NCBI GenBank assembly: GCA_944321005.1
Contig: CALUJT010000054.1
Coordinates: 1-10,781 of the forward strand
Direction: 5' to 3'
Origin: an uncultured Atopobiaceae bacterium
GTDB lineage: Bacteria; Actinomycetota; Coriobacteriia; Coriobacteriales; Atopobiaceae
Length of the DNA: 10,781 nucleotides
In this document: positions 1-6,030 of the stretch, piece after piece
Layout: the number at the start of each line of letters is the position of its first letter
Numbering within the stretch: position 1 is the stretch's first letter
Notes under the pieces: model-generated
Database searches by the model: none
Seen by the model: the letters and a program-made list of their open reading frames with translations, nothing else
Told to the model about the DNA's origin: nothing
Made by a program: the position numbers and the translations under genes

Positions 1-1
1 T

Positions 2-220
2 GGCGAGGCGCTGCGGATTCCGGCTGCGCAGGCGCCTGCGGTCGTGGACACCACCGGTGCGGGAGACACCTACATAGGGGCGCTCGTGGCGGGGCACGTG
101 CGCGGGCTCTCGCTCGAGGAGTCCATGCGCTGGGGCTCCGCGGCGTCGGCCATAGCCGTGAGTCGCCTCGGGGCGCAGCAGGCCATCCCGACGGCGGAGG
201 AGGTGGAGTCGGCGCGATGA
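2..220 (+). CDS. PfkB-family sugar kinase (ribokinase-like), C-terminal part only
   Basis: The window opens inside this gene; the 72 C-terminal residues are present. They carry PfkB signature 2, DTTGAGDTYIGAL, beginning at codon 47-49. The last Asp of DTTGAGD (bases 65-67) is the family's catalytic base, and the GAG turn forms the anion hole for phosphate transfer from ATP. The rest matches the helical end of the ribokinase fold (ESMRWGSAASAIAVSRLGAQQAIP). The stop TGA (218-220) overlaps the ATG of the nucleoside hydrolase as ATGA, so the two are co-transcribed and probably translationally coupled. With that partner, ribokinase is the likeliest role: ribose freed from nucleosides would become ribose 5-phosphate. 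The substrate-binding N-terminal half lies outside the window, so a nucleoside kinase or another PfkB sugar kinase cannot be excluded. Confidence 0.9.
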   Translation, partial: GEALRIPAAQAPAVVDTTGAGDTYIGALVAGHVRGLSLEESMRWGSAASAIAVSRLGAQQAIPTAEEVESAR

Positions 221-1182
221 GCGAGAAAAGCAGGGTTCTTCTCGACCTCGACACGGGGATAGACGACGCCCTTGCGCTCGCCTACGTCCTCGGCAGCCCC
301 GAGGCCGAGCTCGTGGGCGTGGTCTGCAGCTACGGCAACGTGACCGTGGGGACGGCGGCGCGCAACACCCGCTTCCTGCTGGAACTGCTTGGACGCCCCG
401 ACATACCCGTCTACCTGGGCGCCGATCGGCCGCTGCGCGCGAGTACGCCCTTCGAGCCCCCGGCAGGAGTGGTTAGAATCCACGGTGCGGACGGCCTGGG
501 CAACGTTGGGCTCCTCGACCGACCATGCAACACCCCCGCCAGAGGGGCCGATCTCACCCGTTTGGCGGGGGTGTTGTATGGTCGCGAGTTTTACTATGTC
601 CCCACGGGGCCCCTCACCAACCTCGCGAGGGCCCTCGACGCACTTCCCGGGTCCGTGGGCGAGCTTCCGCGCGTTACCTTCATGGGCGGTGCGCTTGTCG
701 TGCCGGGCAACGTGGCCCCCTGCGCCGAGGCCAACGTCCACAACGACCCCGAGGCGGCCGATGCCGTGCTGCGCTCCGGCCTCAGGACCCGCATGGTCGG
801 CCTCGACGTCACCCACCAGGTCGTCCTCACGCGCGAGGAGACCGTCGCGTGGCGCGAGCTGGGCACGCCGGCGGCCCGCCTCTTCGCGGACATGACGGAC
901 CACTACATAGGCATCTACGAGAAGAACAACCCGCACATGGGCGGCTGTGCGCTGCACGATCCGCTGGCGGTTGCCGCGGCGCTCGACCCCACGCTCGTCA
1001 CGTGCCTTCCCGCGAACCTCCGCGTTGACATCGAGGGGCCCACGCGCGGCCGAACGGTCTGCGACCCGGACAGGCTACGAGATGCAGAGAAGGACTGCGA
1101 GGTCGCCCTCGCGGTCGACGCCCCGCGCTTCCTCGAGGAGTTCCGCACGCGCGTGCGCCGGGCCCTCGGCGCACGGGCTTGA
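217..1182 (+). CDS. Inosine-uridine preferring nucleoside hydrolase (IUNH family)
   Basis: This 321-residue protein is the usual length for the family and hydrolyses the N-glycosidic bond of nucleosides to base plus ribose in the cytoplasm. The Ca-binding signature is intact near the N-terminus: D10-L-D12-T-G-I-D16-D17. Other family blocks are HGADGLG (89-95), TGPLTN (130-135), MGGA (156-159), EANVHNDPEAA (171-181), GLDVTH (195-200) and HDPLAVA (247-253), where H247 is the usual catalytic/base-binding His and D248 a Ca ligand. The ATG overlaps the kinase stop as ATGA, with a GGAG at 205-208, eight bases upstream. Base specificity cannot be read from the sequence. Codons in about 470-600 are less GC-rich than the rest (AGA, TTG, TAT, GGT), and this stretch includes a long hairpin-forming inverted repeat. 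The first half of the 1179-1237 repeat covers the stop codon. Confidence 0.95.
   Translation: MSEKSRVLLDLDTGIDDALALAYVLGSPEAELVGVVCSYGNVTVGTAARNTRFLLELLGRPDIPVYLGADRPLRASTPFEPPAGVVRIHGADGLGNVGLLDRPCNTPARGADLTRLAGVLYGREFYYVPTGPLTNLARALDALPGSVGELPRVTFMGGALVVPGNVAPCAEANVHNDPEAADAVLRSGLRTRMVGLDVTHQVVLTREETVAWRELGTPAARLFADMTDHYIGIYEKNNPHMGGCALHDPLAVAAALDPTLVTCLPANLRVDIEGPTRGRTVCDPDRLRDAEKDCEVALAVDAPRFLEEFRTRVRRALGARA
520..584 (+). repeat. Long hairpin-forming inverted repeat inside the nucleoside hydrolase gene
   Basis: Arms 520-540 and 564-584 are complementary over 21 bp with a single G-U in RNA. They extend inward to 543/561 with another G-U, and further inward GGG 545-547 can pair with CCC 557-559. 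The arms contain ACACCCCCGCC and GGCGGGGGTGT. Outside, CTCG (514-517) can pair with CGAG (585-588) across a two-base bulge, and TTTT follows at 588-592. The repeat encodes residues about 102-123 in frame. Confidence 0.85.
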
Positions 1183-1240
1183 CAGCTGGCCCGGGGCAAA
1201 CTGTCAACTTGACAGCTGGCCCTGGGCAAACTGTCAAGCC
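1176..1240. repeat. Tandem pair of 29-bp palindromes at a convergent gene junction (REP-like or bidirectional terminator)
   Basis: Two near-identical 29-bp units lie at 1179-1207 and 1209-1237, with one base difference at their centre. Each begins TTGACAG, ends CTGTCAA, and has an inner GCCC/GGGC stem, giving 12 of 14 paired positions round a one-base centre. The whole block is also bounded by GGCTTGACAG and CTGTCAAGCC, so it can fold as two small hairpins or one larger one. It covers the stop of the plus-strand nucleoside hydrolase and ends 8 bp before the stop of the minus-strand esterase, which suits a bidirectional terminator. No T-run follows either side, so a REP-type element is equally possible. 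Confidence 0.75.
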
Positions 1241-1248
1241 CGCGAAGA

Positions 1249-2118
1249 CTAGCCCTTCTGGCGGTCGGGCGGCCTGAGCTCCGTGAGGGCCGTGTAGTCC
1301 ACGTGCACCGTGGACGGCTTCATCGGGCCGGGAGCGTACCAGTCGAGGGCGCAGTCGATCCACGCGTTCCAGAACGGCCACTCGTGCGCGCCGATCTCCG
1401 GCTCCCAGTACGTCACGTCAAAGTCCGCGTCGCGCAGCAGCTCCACGAGCTCGCGGTTGTTCTGGCACAGGTTGTCGTGCAGGCCGCAGGCGGCGTAGAA
1501 GCGCGGCTTGGGCAGCTCGGGGTCCTCCTTGAACTTGTTGATGAGCGCCACGTAGTCCTTGTCGGACCCGATGACCGTGTCGATGTCACCGAAGAAGCGC
1601 TCGTAGTACTTGCGCTTGCGCGGCGAGTGGGAGTCCACGGCCTCGAGCACGCGGTCGCGCATGAAGGCGCCCGAGAGGATGATGATGCTGCCAAAGCGGT
1701 CCGGGCGCAGCAGGCCGTTGATGAGGGCGGTGTACGCGCCGATGGAGATGCCGGCGAGCGCGGTGTCCTCGCGCTTTGCGGAGAGCGGGAAGACGCGGCG
1801 CGTGAAGTCCACGAGCTCCTCGCTGATGAACTTGCCGTGCCACTCGTTTATCTCGGGCTTGTTGAGGTAGAGCCCGTCCTCGCCCGACGGAATGACGAGG
1901 GCCACGTCGCGCGCCTCGGCGGTCTCGACCACGTGCGTGCGGTCGATCCAGTCGACGTCCTGGCCAAACAGGCCGTGCAGCAGGTAGACCGTGCGATACG
2001 GTCCCCGCCGCCGCTTGGCGAGCTTGTCGCCGTCCATCTTGTCAGCGGGTAGGACGACGGTCAGCACCACATTGCGCTCGAGGTAGTGGGAGTAGAAGTC
2101 GACTCTGAACAGTGCCAT
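1249..2118 (-). CDS. Alpha/beta-hydrolase esterase, esterase D/EstA type (downstream paralog)
   Basis: This 289-residue cytoplasmic alpha/beta hydrolase belongs to the putative esterase family (PF00756), like the tributyrin/acyl esterase EstA of lactic acid bacteria. The start MALFRVDFYSHYLERNV is the typical opening strand. The oxyanion region is LLHGLFG (46-52). The nucleophile is S125 in GISIGAY, the acid is probably D215 in CGLHDN, and the base is H245 in AHEWPFW. There is no signal peptide or membrane segment. The ATG is supported by GAGGAGGG about eight bases upstream. It lies 51 bp downstream of a paralog on the same strand, so the two probably form one operon. About 25 residues follow the last fold element (after WYAPGP) that the paralog lacks. 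Activity on short acyl esters is inferred from the family; the natural substrate is unknown. Confidence 0.9.
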   Translation of the reverse strand: MALFRVDFYSHYLERNVVLTVVLPADKMDGDKLAKRRRGPYRTVYLLHGLFGQDVDWIDRTHVVETAEARDVALVIPSGEDGLYLNKPEINEWHGKFISEELVDFTRRVFPLSAKREDTALAGISIGAYTALINGLLRPDRFGSIIILSGAFMRDRVLEAVDSHSPRKRKYYERFFGDIDTVIGSDKDYVALINKFKEDPELPKPRFYAACGLHDNLCQNNRELVELLRDADFDVTYWEPEIGAHEWPFWNAWIDCALDWYAPGPMKPSTVHVDYTALTELRPPDRQKG

Positions 2119-2169
2119 TCTCGCGTCCCTCCTCGCGGGTGTCGCGTTACGTCTCCCGTGTCTCGCGTC

Positions 2170-3027
2170 CTAGCGAACGAGCCAGTTGAGCGCCTCGGGA
2201 AGCGCCGCGTTCCAGAAGTCCCAGTCGTGACCGCCATCCATCTCATGATACGTGACGTCTAGACCAGTGTCGCGCATGCGCCGGGCGAGAACTCGGTTGG
2301 GCTCGGCAAGCGGGTCCTGGTTGCCGCAGCTCATGAAGATGCGCGGGCGCGGGCGATCGCAGTAGACGAGGTCGGCGGCCAGGCGCGCCGGGTCCTTGTC
2401 GGAGCCGCGCACGTGGGAGAGGTCGCCGAAGGTGTGCTCGAGGAACGGGCGCGAGAGGAAGAAGAGGTCGTCCGAGATGATCTGGTCGAACCCGTCGATC
2501 ACCATGGCGGAGGAGAGCGCCACCACCGAGCCAAAGGTCTCGCAGTACTTGAGGCCGTTGCGCAGCGCGCCGTACGCGCCCATGGAGATGCCGCCGATGA
2601 AGGTGTCCTCGCGGCGGTCCGAGAGCGGGAACATGCGCCGGGCCACCTCGACGAGCTCCTGGCCCACGTAGCGGCCGTAGTAGTTGTGGACCTCGGGCTG
2701 GTCGAGGTAGAAGGCGTTGTAGCCGGAGGGCATGACCACGGCGATGCCGCGAGACTCCGCCCAGTGGCGGATGCGGGTCTCGGAGATCCAGTCCGCGTGG
2801 TTGCCCGAGATGCCGTGGAGCAGGAAGAGGGTCTTGTACGGCGCCTGCTTCTGCGGGTAGGGGCGCGAGGCCCACGCCTTGAGGTCGCGCTCGAGGTCGC
2901 CCCCCTCGCGACGCATCACGGAGTCCGTGGCGTAGGCGTCGCCCTGGTTGTCAAAGGGGAGGATGACCTCGAGCGTGGTGGTGCGCATGAGGCAGGAGGA
3001 GAAGTAGTCAACGCTGATGAGAGCCAT
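2170..3027 (-). CDS. Alpha/beta-hydrolase esterase, esterase D/EstA type (upstream paralog)
   Basis: This 285-residue protein is a paralog of the esterase encoded just downstream. Both start MAL-VD, and both have the HG-x-x-G oxyanion loop (LLHGISG, 69-75), a YL-(N/D)-(K/Q)-PE segment and FPLS-x-(R/K)-RED before the nucleophile. The triad here is S148 in GISMGAY, D238 in CGNQDP and H267 in GGHDWDFW. An extra segment of about 15 charged residues (about 33-60, MRREGGDLERDLKAW) precedes the oxyanion loop. There is no signal peptide, so it is expected in the cytoplasm. The start is fixed by AAGGAGG eight bases upstream of the ATG. It is the first gene of the esterase pair and follows a promoter-like TATACT on the minus strand at 3065-3070. 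Substrate not determinable; acyl or carbohydrate-linked esters are typical for the family. Confidence 0.9.
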   Translation of the reverse strand: MALISVDYFSSCLMRTTTLEVILPFDNQGDAYATDSVMRREGGDLERDLKAWASRPYPQKQAPYKTLFLLHGISGNHADWISETRIRHWAESRGIAVVMPSGYNAFYLDQPEVHNYYGRYVGQELVEVARRMFPLSDRREDTFIGGISMGAYGALRNGLKYCETFGSVVALSSAMVIDGFDQIISDDLFFLSRPFLEHTFGDLSHVRGSDKDPARLAADLVYCDRPRPRIFMSCGNQDPLAEPNRVLARRMRDTGLDVTYHEMDGGHDWDFWNAALPEALNWLVR

Positions 3028-3064
3028 GTCGGCCTCCTTGGGGTAGACGAGAAGAACGACGCCC

Positions 3065-3070
3065 AGTATA
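3065..3070 (-). promoter_or_regulatory. Probable -10 element of the esterase operon
   Basis: On the minus strand this reads TATACT (5 of 6 to consensus), 37 bp upstream of the first esterase ATG. No good -35 is visible at 17 bp; that position falls inside the 3078-3102 palindrome, so the palindrome may act as an operator over the -35 region. Confidence 0.4.
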
Positions 3071-3077
3071 CCTAACG

Positions 3078-3102
3078 TGACAAAGGGACAGTCCCTTTGT
3101 CA
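3078..3102. repeat. Perfect 25-bp palindrome between the membrane protein gene and the esterase operon
   Basis: TGACAAAGGGAC, one A, then GTCCCTTTGTCA: 12-bp perfect arms. It begins 5 bp after the stop of the upstream minus-strand gene, as a terminator would, but no T-run follows. It also sits just upstream of the -10 of the esterases. The outer TGACA/TGTCA resembles the arms of the 1179-1237 units, so both may belong to one dispersed palindrome family. Confidence 0.8.
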
Positions 3103-3107
3103 ACGCG

Positions 3108-3686
3108 CTACTTCTTGGGGCACCTCTCGGCGAGCATGCGGGCGAGCTCGTGGAAGCGGCTCTCGCTCATGGAGCTGCGCGGGACAAAGACGTAGCGCTT
3201 GGAGCCAAAGCCGGCGAGGATGCCCTCGGAGCTGCTGATGGAGGTCTTGAGCTCAGAGAGGGGGTAGTCGCCGCCCGCGCCCTGGGCGTCGTGCACGTGG
3301 ATCGCGTCGTCTTCCACCGCAACGTGGAGGGCGCCGTCGTAGGCGGCGGGGTCGAGCGTCGTCGTGCGCGCGTAGCGCAGGCGCAGCCGGGCGATGTTGG
3401 AGGAGGCGTACAGGAGGCCCACCGAGACGAGGAAGAGGGCGATGAGCAGCGGGTAGCCCTGGTTCCCAAAGGCCAGCGCCGCAAGCACGAGCACGGCGAG
3501 CGAGATGAACGACGCCGCCGAGAGGGCGCCCCTCATGCGCGGGGCCAGAAGCTCGGAGGCCCGGGTGAGGCTGAGCTCGTTGTAGTCGAACGTCATCGAG
3601 TAGAGCACGTTGCCGTATTTGCTGTCGTCAAACGAGGGCTGCGATTCGGCTATGGCCTTGCGGCGCGCGGCGTTCTTCTTTGCCAT
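3108..3686 (-). CDS. Small two-helix membrane protein with YcxB-like C-terminal domain
   Basis: This 192-residue protein has a basic start (MAKKNAARRK), a short N-terminal domain (about 25-50, VLYSMTFDYNELSLTRASELL), two hydrophobic helices (about 54-74 and 78-96) separated by a tight GNQGYP turn, and a C-terminal soluble domain from about 105. That layout, and the ending YPLSELKTSISSSEGILAGFGSKRYVFVPRSSM split over 141-173, fits the YcxB-like family (PF14317), whose tail typically ends in a strand-helix unit with an aromatic-x-VP motif. Function is unknown in that family. The start is supported by AAGGGAG on the minus strand at 3690-3696. It is the same strand as the esterases downstream, but the 3078-3102 palindrome and a separate -10 suggest independent transcription. 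Family assignment is by layout and is moderately sure. Confidence 0.75.
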   Translation of the reverse strand: MAKKNAARRKAIAESQPSFDDSKYGNVLYSMTFDYNELSLTRASELLAPRMRGALSAASFISLAVLVLAALAFGNQGYPLLIALFLVSVGLLYASSNIARLRLRYARTTTLDPAAYDGALHVAVEDDAIHVHDAQGAGGDYPLSELKTSISSSEGILAGFGSKRYVFVPRSSMSESRFHELARMLAERCPKK

Positions 3687-3714
3687 GAGTCTCCCTTGAG
3701 TTGCCTACCTGACA

Positions 3715-3749
3715 AATCCTAGCGTCCCGTGGAGGAGTTGTCCCGGAAA
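3715..3749 (-). promoter_or_regulatory. Possible promoter of the YcxB-like gene
   Basis: The minus strand offers GGGACA (4 of 6 to the -35 consensus), a 17-bp spacer, then TAGGAT (4 of 6 to the -10), ending about 30 bp before the ATG at 3686. Spacing is ideal but both boxes are weak, so this is tentative. Confidence 0.3.
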
Positions 3750-3758
3750 TGTGCTTGT

Positions 3759-3782
3759 CCGGTGAAGGGTGCCGTTCACCGG
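3759..3782. repeat. 24-bp near-perfect palindrome, possible operator or hairpin
   Basis: CCGGTGAA and TTCACCGG form perfect 8-bp arms, and the middle eight bases continue the pairing with a single mismatch. It lies about 75 bp upstream of the YcxB-like gene start and just upstream of its proposed -35. It could be a repressor site, or a hairpin in transcripts reading through from adenine deaminase. Confidence 0.55.
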
Positions 3783-3905
3783 AGCGCCGTCTCTGCGGGC
3801 GGGAGAATCGGGAATGATACTCCTTGCGCAGGGAGCGACCGCACGATGACCTTTTCCGCGTGCCGTCGCACTGTAGAGCTTAACAGCTTGGCAGCTGCCG
3901 AAGTG

Positions 3906-3937
3906 GGGGCCCGGGACGCTTGGCGTCGACGGGCCCC
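3906..3937 (-). terminator. Strong hairpin downstream of adenine deaminase, probable terminator
   Basis: Outer arms GGGGCCCG (3906-3913) and CGGGCCCC (3930-3937) enclose an inner GACGC/GCGTC stem with a three-base loop, so the whole 32 bp folds. It lies about 60 bp past the adenine deaminase stop. No U-run follows, as is common for hairpin terminators in high-GC genomes. Confidence 0.5.
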
Positions 3938-3955
3938 TGTCCATGTCCGGGGACG

Positions 3956-3985
3956 TCGTGCAAAAGTCCCGTCACATCTGCACGA
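3956..3985 (-). other. Second hairpin in the adenine deaminase 3' region
   Basis: TCGTGCA (3956-3962) and TGCACGA (3979-3985) are perfect 7-bp arms with a 16-base loop, 12 bp past the adenine deaminase stop. It may protect the mRNA end or work with the 3906-3937 hairpin. Confidence 0.4.
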
Positions 3986-3997
3986 TGCCCGCGGCCC

Positions 3998-5812
3998 CTA
4001 CTCCACGAGCAGGTCCTCCATCTCAAAGGTGAGGCAGTTGACGTAGCCGCGGTTGGTGAGGCGAAGCTCGGGCACGCAGGCGAGCGACATCACGCCCATC
4101 GTCATGAAGGGCGACGGCATCCTGCAGCCCATCTGCGCCCACGCTCTTCTCGCCGCGGCGACCTTCTCCGCCACCACCTCAACGCGCTCGGTGCTCATGA
4201 GGCCGCAGACGGGCAGCTCCACGAGGGCGAGCACCTCGCCGTCGGCTACGGCAACCTCCCCGCCGCCGCAATCGACGAGCGTCCGGGCGGCGAGCGCCAT
4301 GTCCTCGTCGTTGTCGCCCATGACGAGGAGGTTGTGGGCGTCGTGGCTCACGGTCTGCGCGAGCGCCCCGTGGATGCCGAAGCCGGTGACAAAGCCGAAG
4401 GAGTGCGTCCCGGCGCCGCCGTGATGCCGGTCAAAGACCGCGACCTTGAGGACGTCCTCGGCGGGGCTGGCCAGGAGCGTCCCGTCGCGCACCGGGACCT
4501 CGACCACGACGTCGCGGGTGAGGGTGTCTCCGGGCTCGATGCCCATGGCGCGCACGCGGGCCGTTCCGTCGGGATGCCCCGGGGCGGGCACGCGGAAGGT
4601 CTCCGCCGTGGGCGCGAGCCCCAGGTCCACGGTGTGGGTCATCCAGTCGGGCCAGACGTACGGGGGCACGTCAAAGAGGGCGCGCCCGTCCTGCGCCACG
4701 AGCTCGCCGTCTATGATCACCGCGCGTGCGCGGAAGTCCCTCAAGTTGTCAAGAAGAACGATGTCTGCGCACTTGCCCGGCGTGACGGACCCCAGGTCGT
4801 GCGCGAGCCCGAAGTACTCCGCGCAGTTGATCGTGCACATCTGGAGGGCGGTCACGGGGTCGAGGCCAAGTTCGACGGAGGTGCGCAGGACGCGGTCCAT
4901 GTGGCCGTCTCCGACGAGCGTCTCGGGGTGGCAGTCGTCCGTGCAGAGCAGGCACAGGCGCGTGTCCACGCCCGCGTCCACGAGCTGGGGCAAGTAGCCC
5001 GGGAGGTTGAGCCACGCCGAGCCCTGGCGAAGCTGGACGTGCATCCCCATGCGAAGCTTGGCGAGCACCTCCTCGAAGCTCCCGGACTCATGGCAGGAGG
5101 AGACCCCGGAGGCAACGTAGGCGGCAAGGGCTCGATCGCGGTCGGGGGAGGGGAAGTGCCCGGTCACCACGCGGTCCGCCGCGAGCGTGGCGCGAACCTC
5201 GCCGAGCGCGTTGTCCTCGTGCGCCAGGATTCCGGGGAAGTTCATCATCTCCCCCAGGGCGACCACGTTGTCCCAGCCCATGGCCTCCTCGATGTCCCGC
5301 GCCGTGACGGAGGCGCCCGTGTCCTCGACGTCCGTGACCGCCGGCACGCAGGAGGGCGGCGTCATCATGGCCTTGAGCGGCGTGCGGCGGGCGTCCTCGA
5401 ACATCTCGCGCACGCCGGACATGCCGCGAACGTTGGCCACCTCGTGCGGGTCGCAGAAGATGGCGGTGGTGCCGTGGGGCACGACGGCGCGGGCGTACTC
5501 CGCCACGCCGACCATCGCACTCTCCACGTGGATGTGGCTGTCCATGAGGCCCGGGGCGGCGTAGAGGCCCGTGGCGTCGATGACGCGCGACTTGGGACCG
5601 ATGCAGTGCTCGGCCGTGTGTCCGCCGATTCCAAGGTAGGCCACCCGGCCGCAGGCGACGGCTATGTCCGCGTCCGGCAGTATCTCGCGGGTGGTCACGC
5701 TCACGAGACTGGCGTGGCGAATCACGAGGTCCGCGGGACGCTCGCCCAGCGCCACGCGCGCCAGGTCGTCGTTGCACTCCCAGAGCGGGACCTTGCAGAA
5801 GTTGTTGCGCAT
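3998..5812 (-). CDS. ade: Adenine deaminase
   Basis: This 604-residue amidohydrolase converts adenine to hypoxanthine and ammonia in the cytoplasm, feeding purine salvage; length is close to that of the E. coli and B. subtilis enzymes (about 580-590). The metal site is complete: DSHIHVESAM (91-100, H93 and H95), GEMMNFPG (187-194, E188), TGHFP (217-221, H219), CHES (H241) and CTDD (290-293, D292). The conserved C-terminal adenine deaminase domain follows (GTHSFGFVTGFG at 468-479 and SHDAHNLLVMGDND at 489-502). The start is the ATG at 5812: its GGAGG at 5819-5823 has a normal spacing. A longer in-frame GTG at 5818 overlaps that GGAGG and is unlikely. The gene is divergent from the SRP RNA gene with about 80 bp between them. 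It is probably monocistronic. Nearby nucleoside hydrolase and sugar kinase genes fit a shared purine-scavenging role. Confidence 0.95.
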   Translation of the reverse strand: MRNNFCKVPLWECNDDLARVALGERPADLVIRHASLVSVTTREILPDADIAVACGRVAYLGIGGHTAEHCIGPKSRVIDATGLYAAPGLMDSHIHVESAMVGVAEYARAVVPHGTTAIFCDPHEVANVRGMSGVREMFEDARRTPLKAMMTPPSCVPAVTDVEDTGASVTARDIEEAMGWDNVVALGEMMNFPGILAHEDNALGEVRATLAADRVVTGHFPSPDRDRALAAYVASGVSSCHESGSFEEVLAKLRMGMHVQLRQGSAWLNLPGYLPQLVDAGVDTRLCLLCTDDCHPETLVGDGHMDRVLRTSVELGLDPVTALQMCTINCAEYFGLAHDLGSVTPGKCADIVLLDNLRDFRARAVIIDGELVAQDGRALFDVPPYVWPDWMTHTVDLGLAPTAETFRVPAPGHPDGTARVRAMGIEPGDTLTRDVVVEVPVRDGTLLASPAEDVLKVAVFDRHHGGAGTHSFGFVTGFGIHGALAQTVSHDAHNLLVMGDNDEDMALAARTLVDCGGGEVAVADGEVLALVELPVCGLMSTERVEVVAEKVAAARRAWAQMGCRMPSPFMTMGVMSLACVPELRLTNRGYVNCLTFEMEDLLVE

Positions 5813-5880
5813 GGGCACCTCCGGTTCCTCGGCGTTTCGTCAAGGGTAGCGCGTGCGTGGCGCGAGCGTGCCAACTTTGG

Positions 5881-5886
5881 TAGAGT
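5881..5886 (+). promoter_or_regulatory. Probable -10 element of the SRP RNA gene
   Basis: TAGAGT (4 of 6 to consensus) lies seven bases before the start of the folded SRP RNA at 5894, the right distance for a transcription start. No convincing -35 is seen at 17 bp. A TTGGCA on the minus strand at 5869-5874 could be the -35 of the divergent adenine deaminase gene, so the two promoters would overlap. Confidence 0.45.
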
Positions 5887-5893
5887 GTTCTGC

Positions 5894-6006
5894 GAGCGCG
5901 TTCGATGGGGTCGGGTGACGCAACACCTCGAACCTGGTCAGGGCCGGGAGGCAGCAGCCATAAGGGGCCTCTGGCGGGCATCCGGTCCCATCGAGCGCGC
6001 TCTTTT
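5894..6006 (+). ncRNA. ffs: Signal recognition particle RNA, small bacterial (4.5S) type
   Basis: This is the RNA scaffold of the signal recognition particle, which binds Ffh to target membrane and secreted proteins. The conserved apical domain is at about 5936-5960: GGTCAGG, GCC, tetraloop GGGA, GGC, AGCA, GCC, that is the symmetric loop CAGG/AGCA and the closed tetraloop hairpin that Ffh recognises. Compared with E. coli, the UCC/GGA stem has become GCC/GGC, a compensated change, and the loop is GGGA instead of GGAA. The ends pair: GAGCGCGTTCGATGGG (5894-5909) with CCCATCGAGCGCGCTC (5987-6002), 16 bp with one G-U. TTTT follows at 6003-6006, so the closing stem also serves as an intrinsic terminator. 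Size is about 110 nt, with no Alu domain, as in most actinobacteria. The SRP RNA often sits next to dnaX; here dnaX is 3.7 kb downstream. Confidence 0.95.
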
Positions 6007-6030
6007 CATGCCCAAGCTCGATGCTCTCCG

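Larger units (their letters stand above)
3687..3997. other. 311-bp gene-free stretch with several hairpins
   Basis: I see no credible gene here: overlapping reading frames are compositionally random and lack ribosome binding sites. It contains the probable promoter of the 3108-3686 gene, a palindrome at 3759-3782, a short palindrome GGCAGCTGCC at 3890-3899, and two hairpins (3906-3937 and 3956-3985) downstream of the adenine deaminase stop. It must end transcription from adenine deaminase and start that of the membrane protein gene. Confidence 0.6.

Noticed and set aside
1179..1237. TTGACA sequences read as -35 promoter boxes
   Set aside because: They are the arms of the tandem palindromes, lie between two converging gene ends, and have no -10 at a usable distance or gene to drive.
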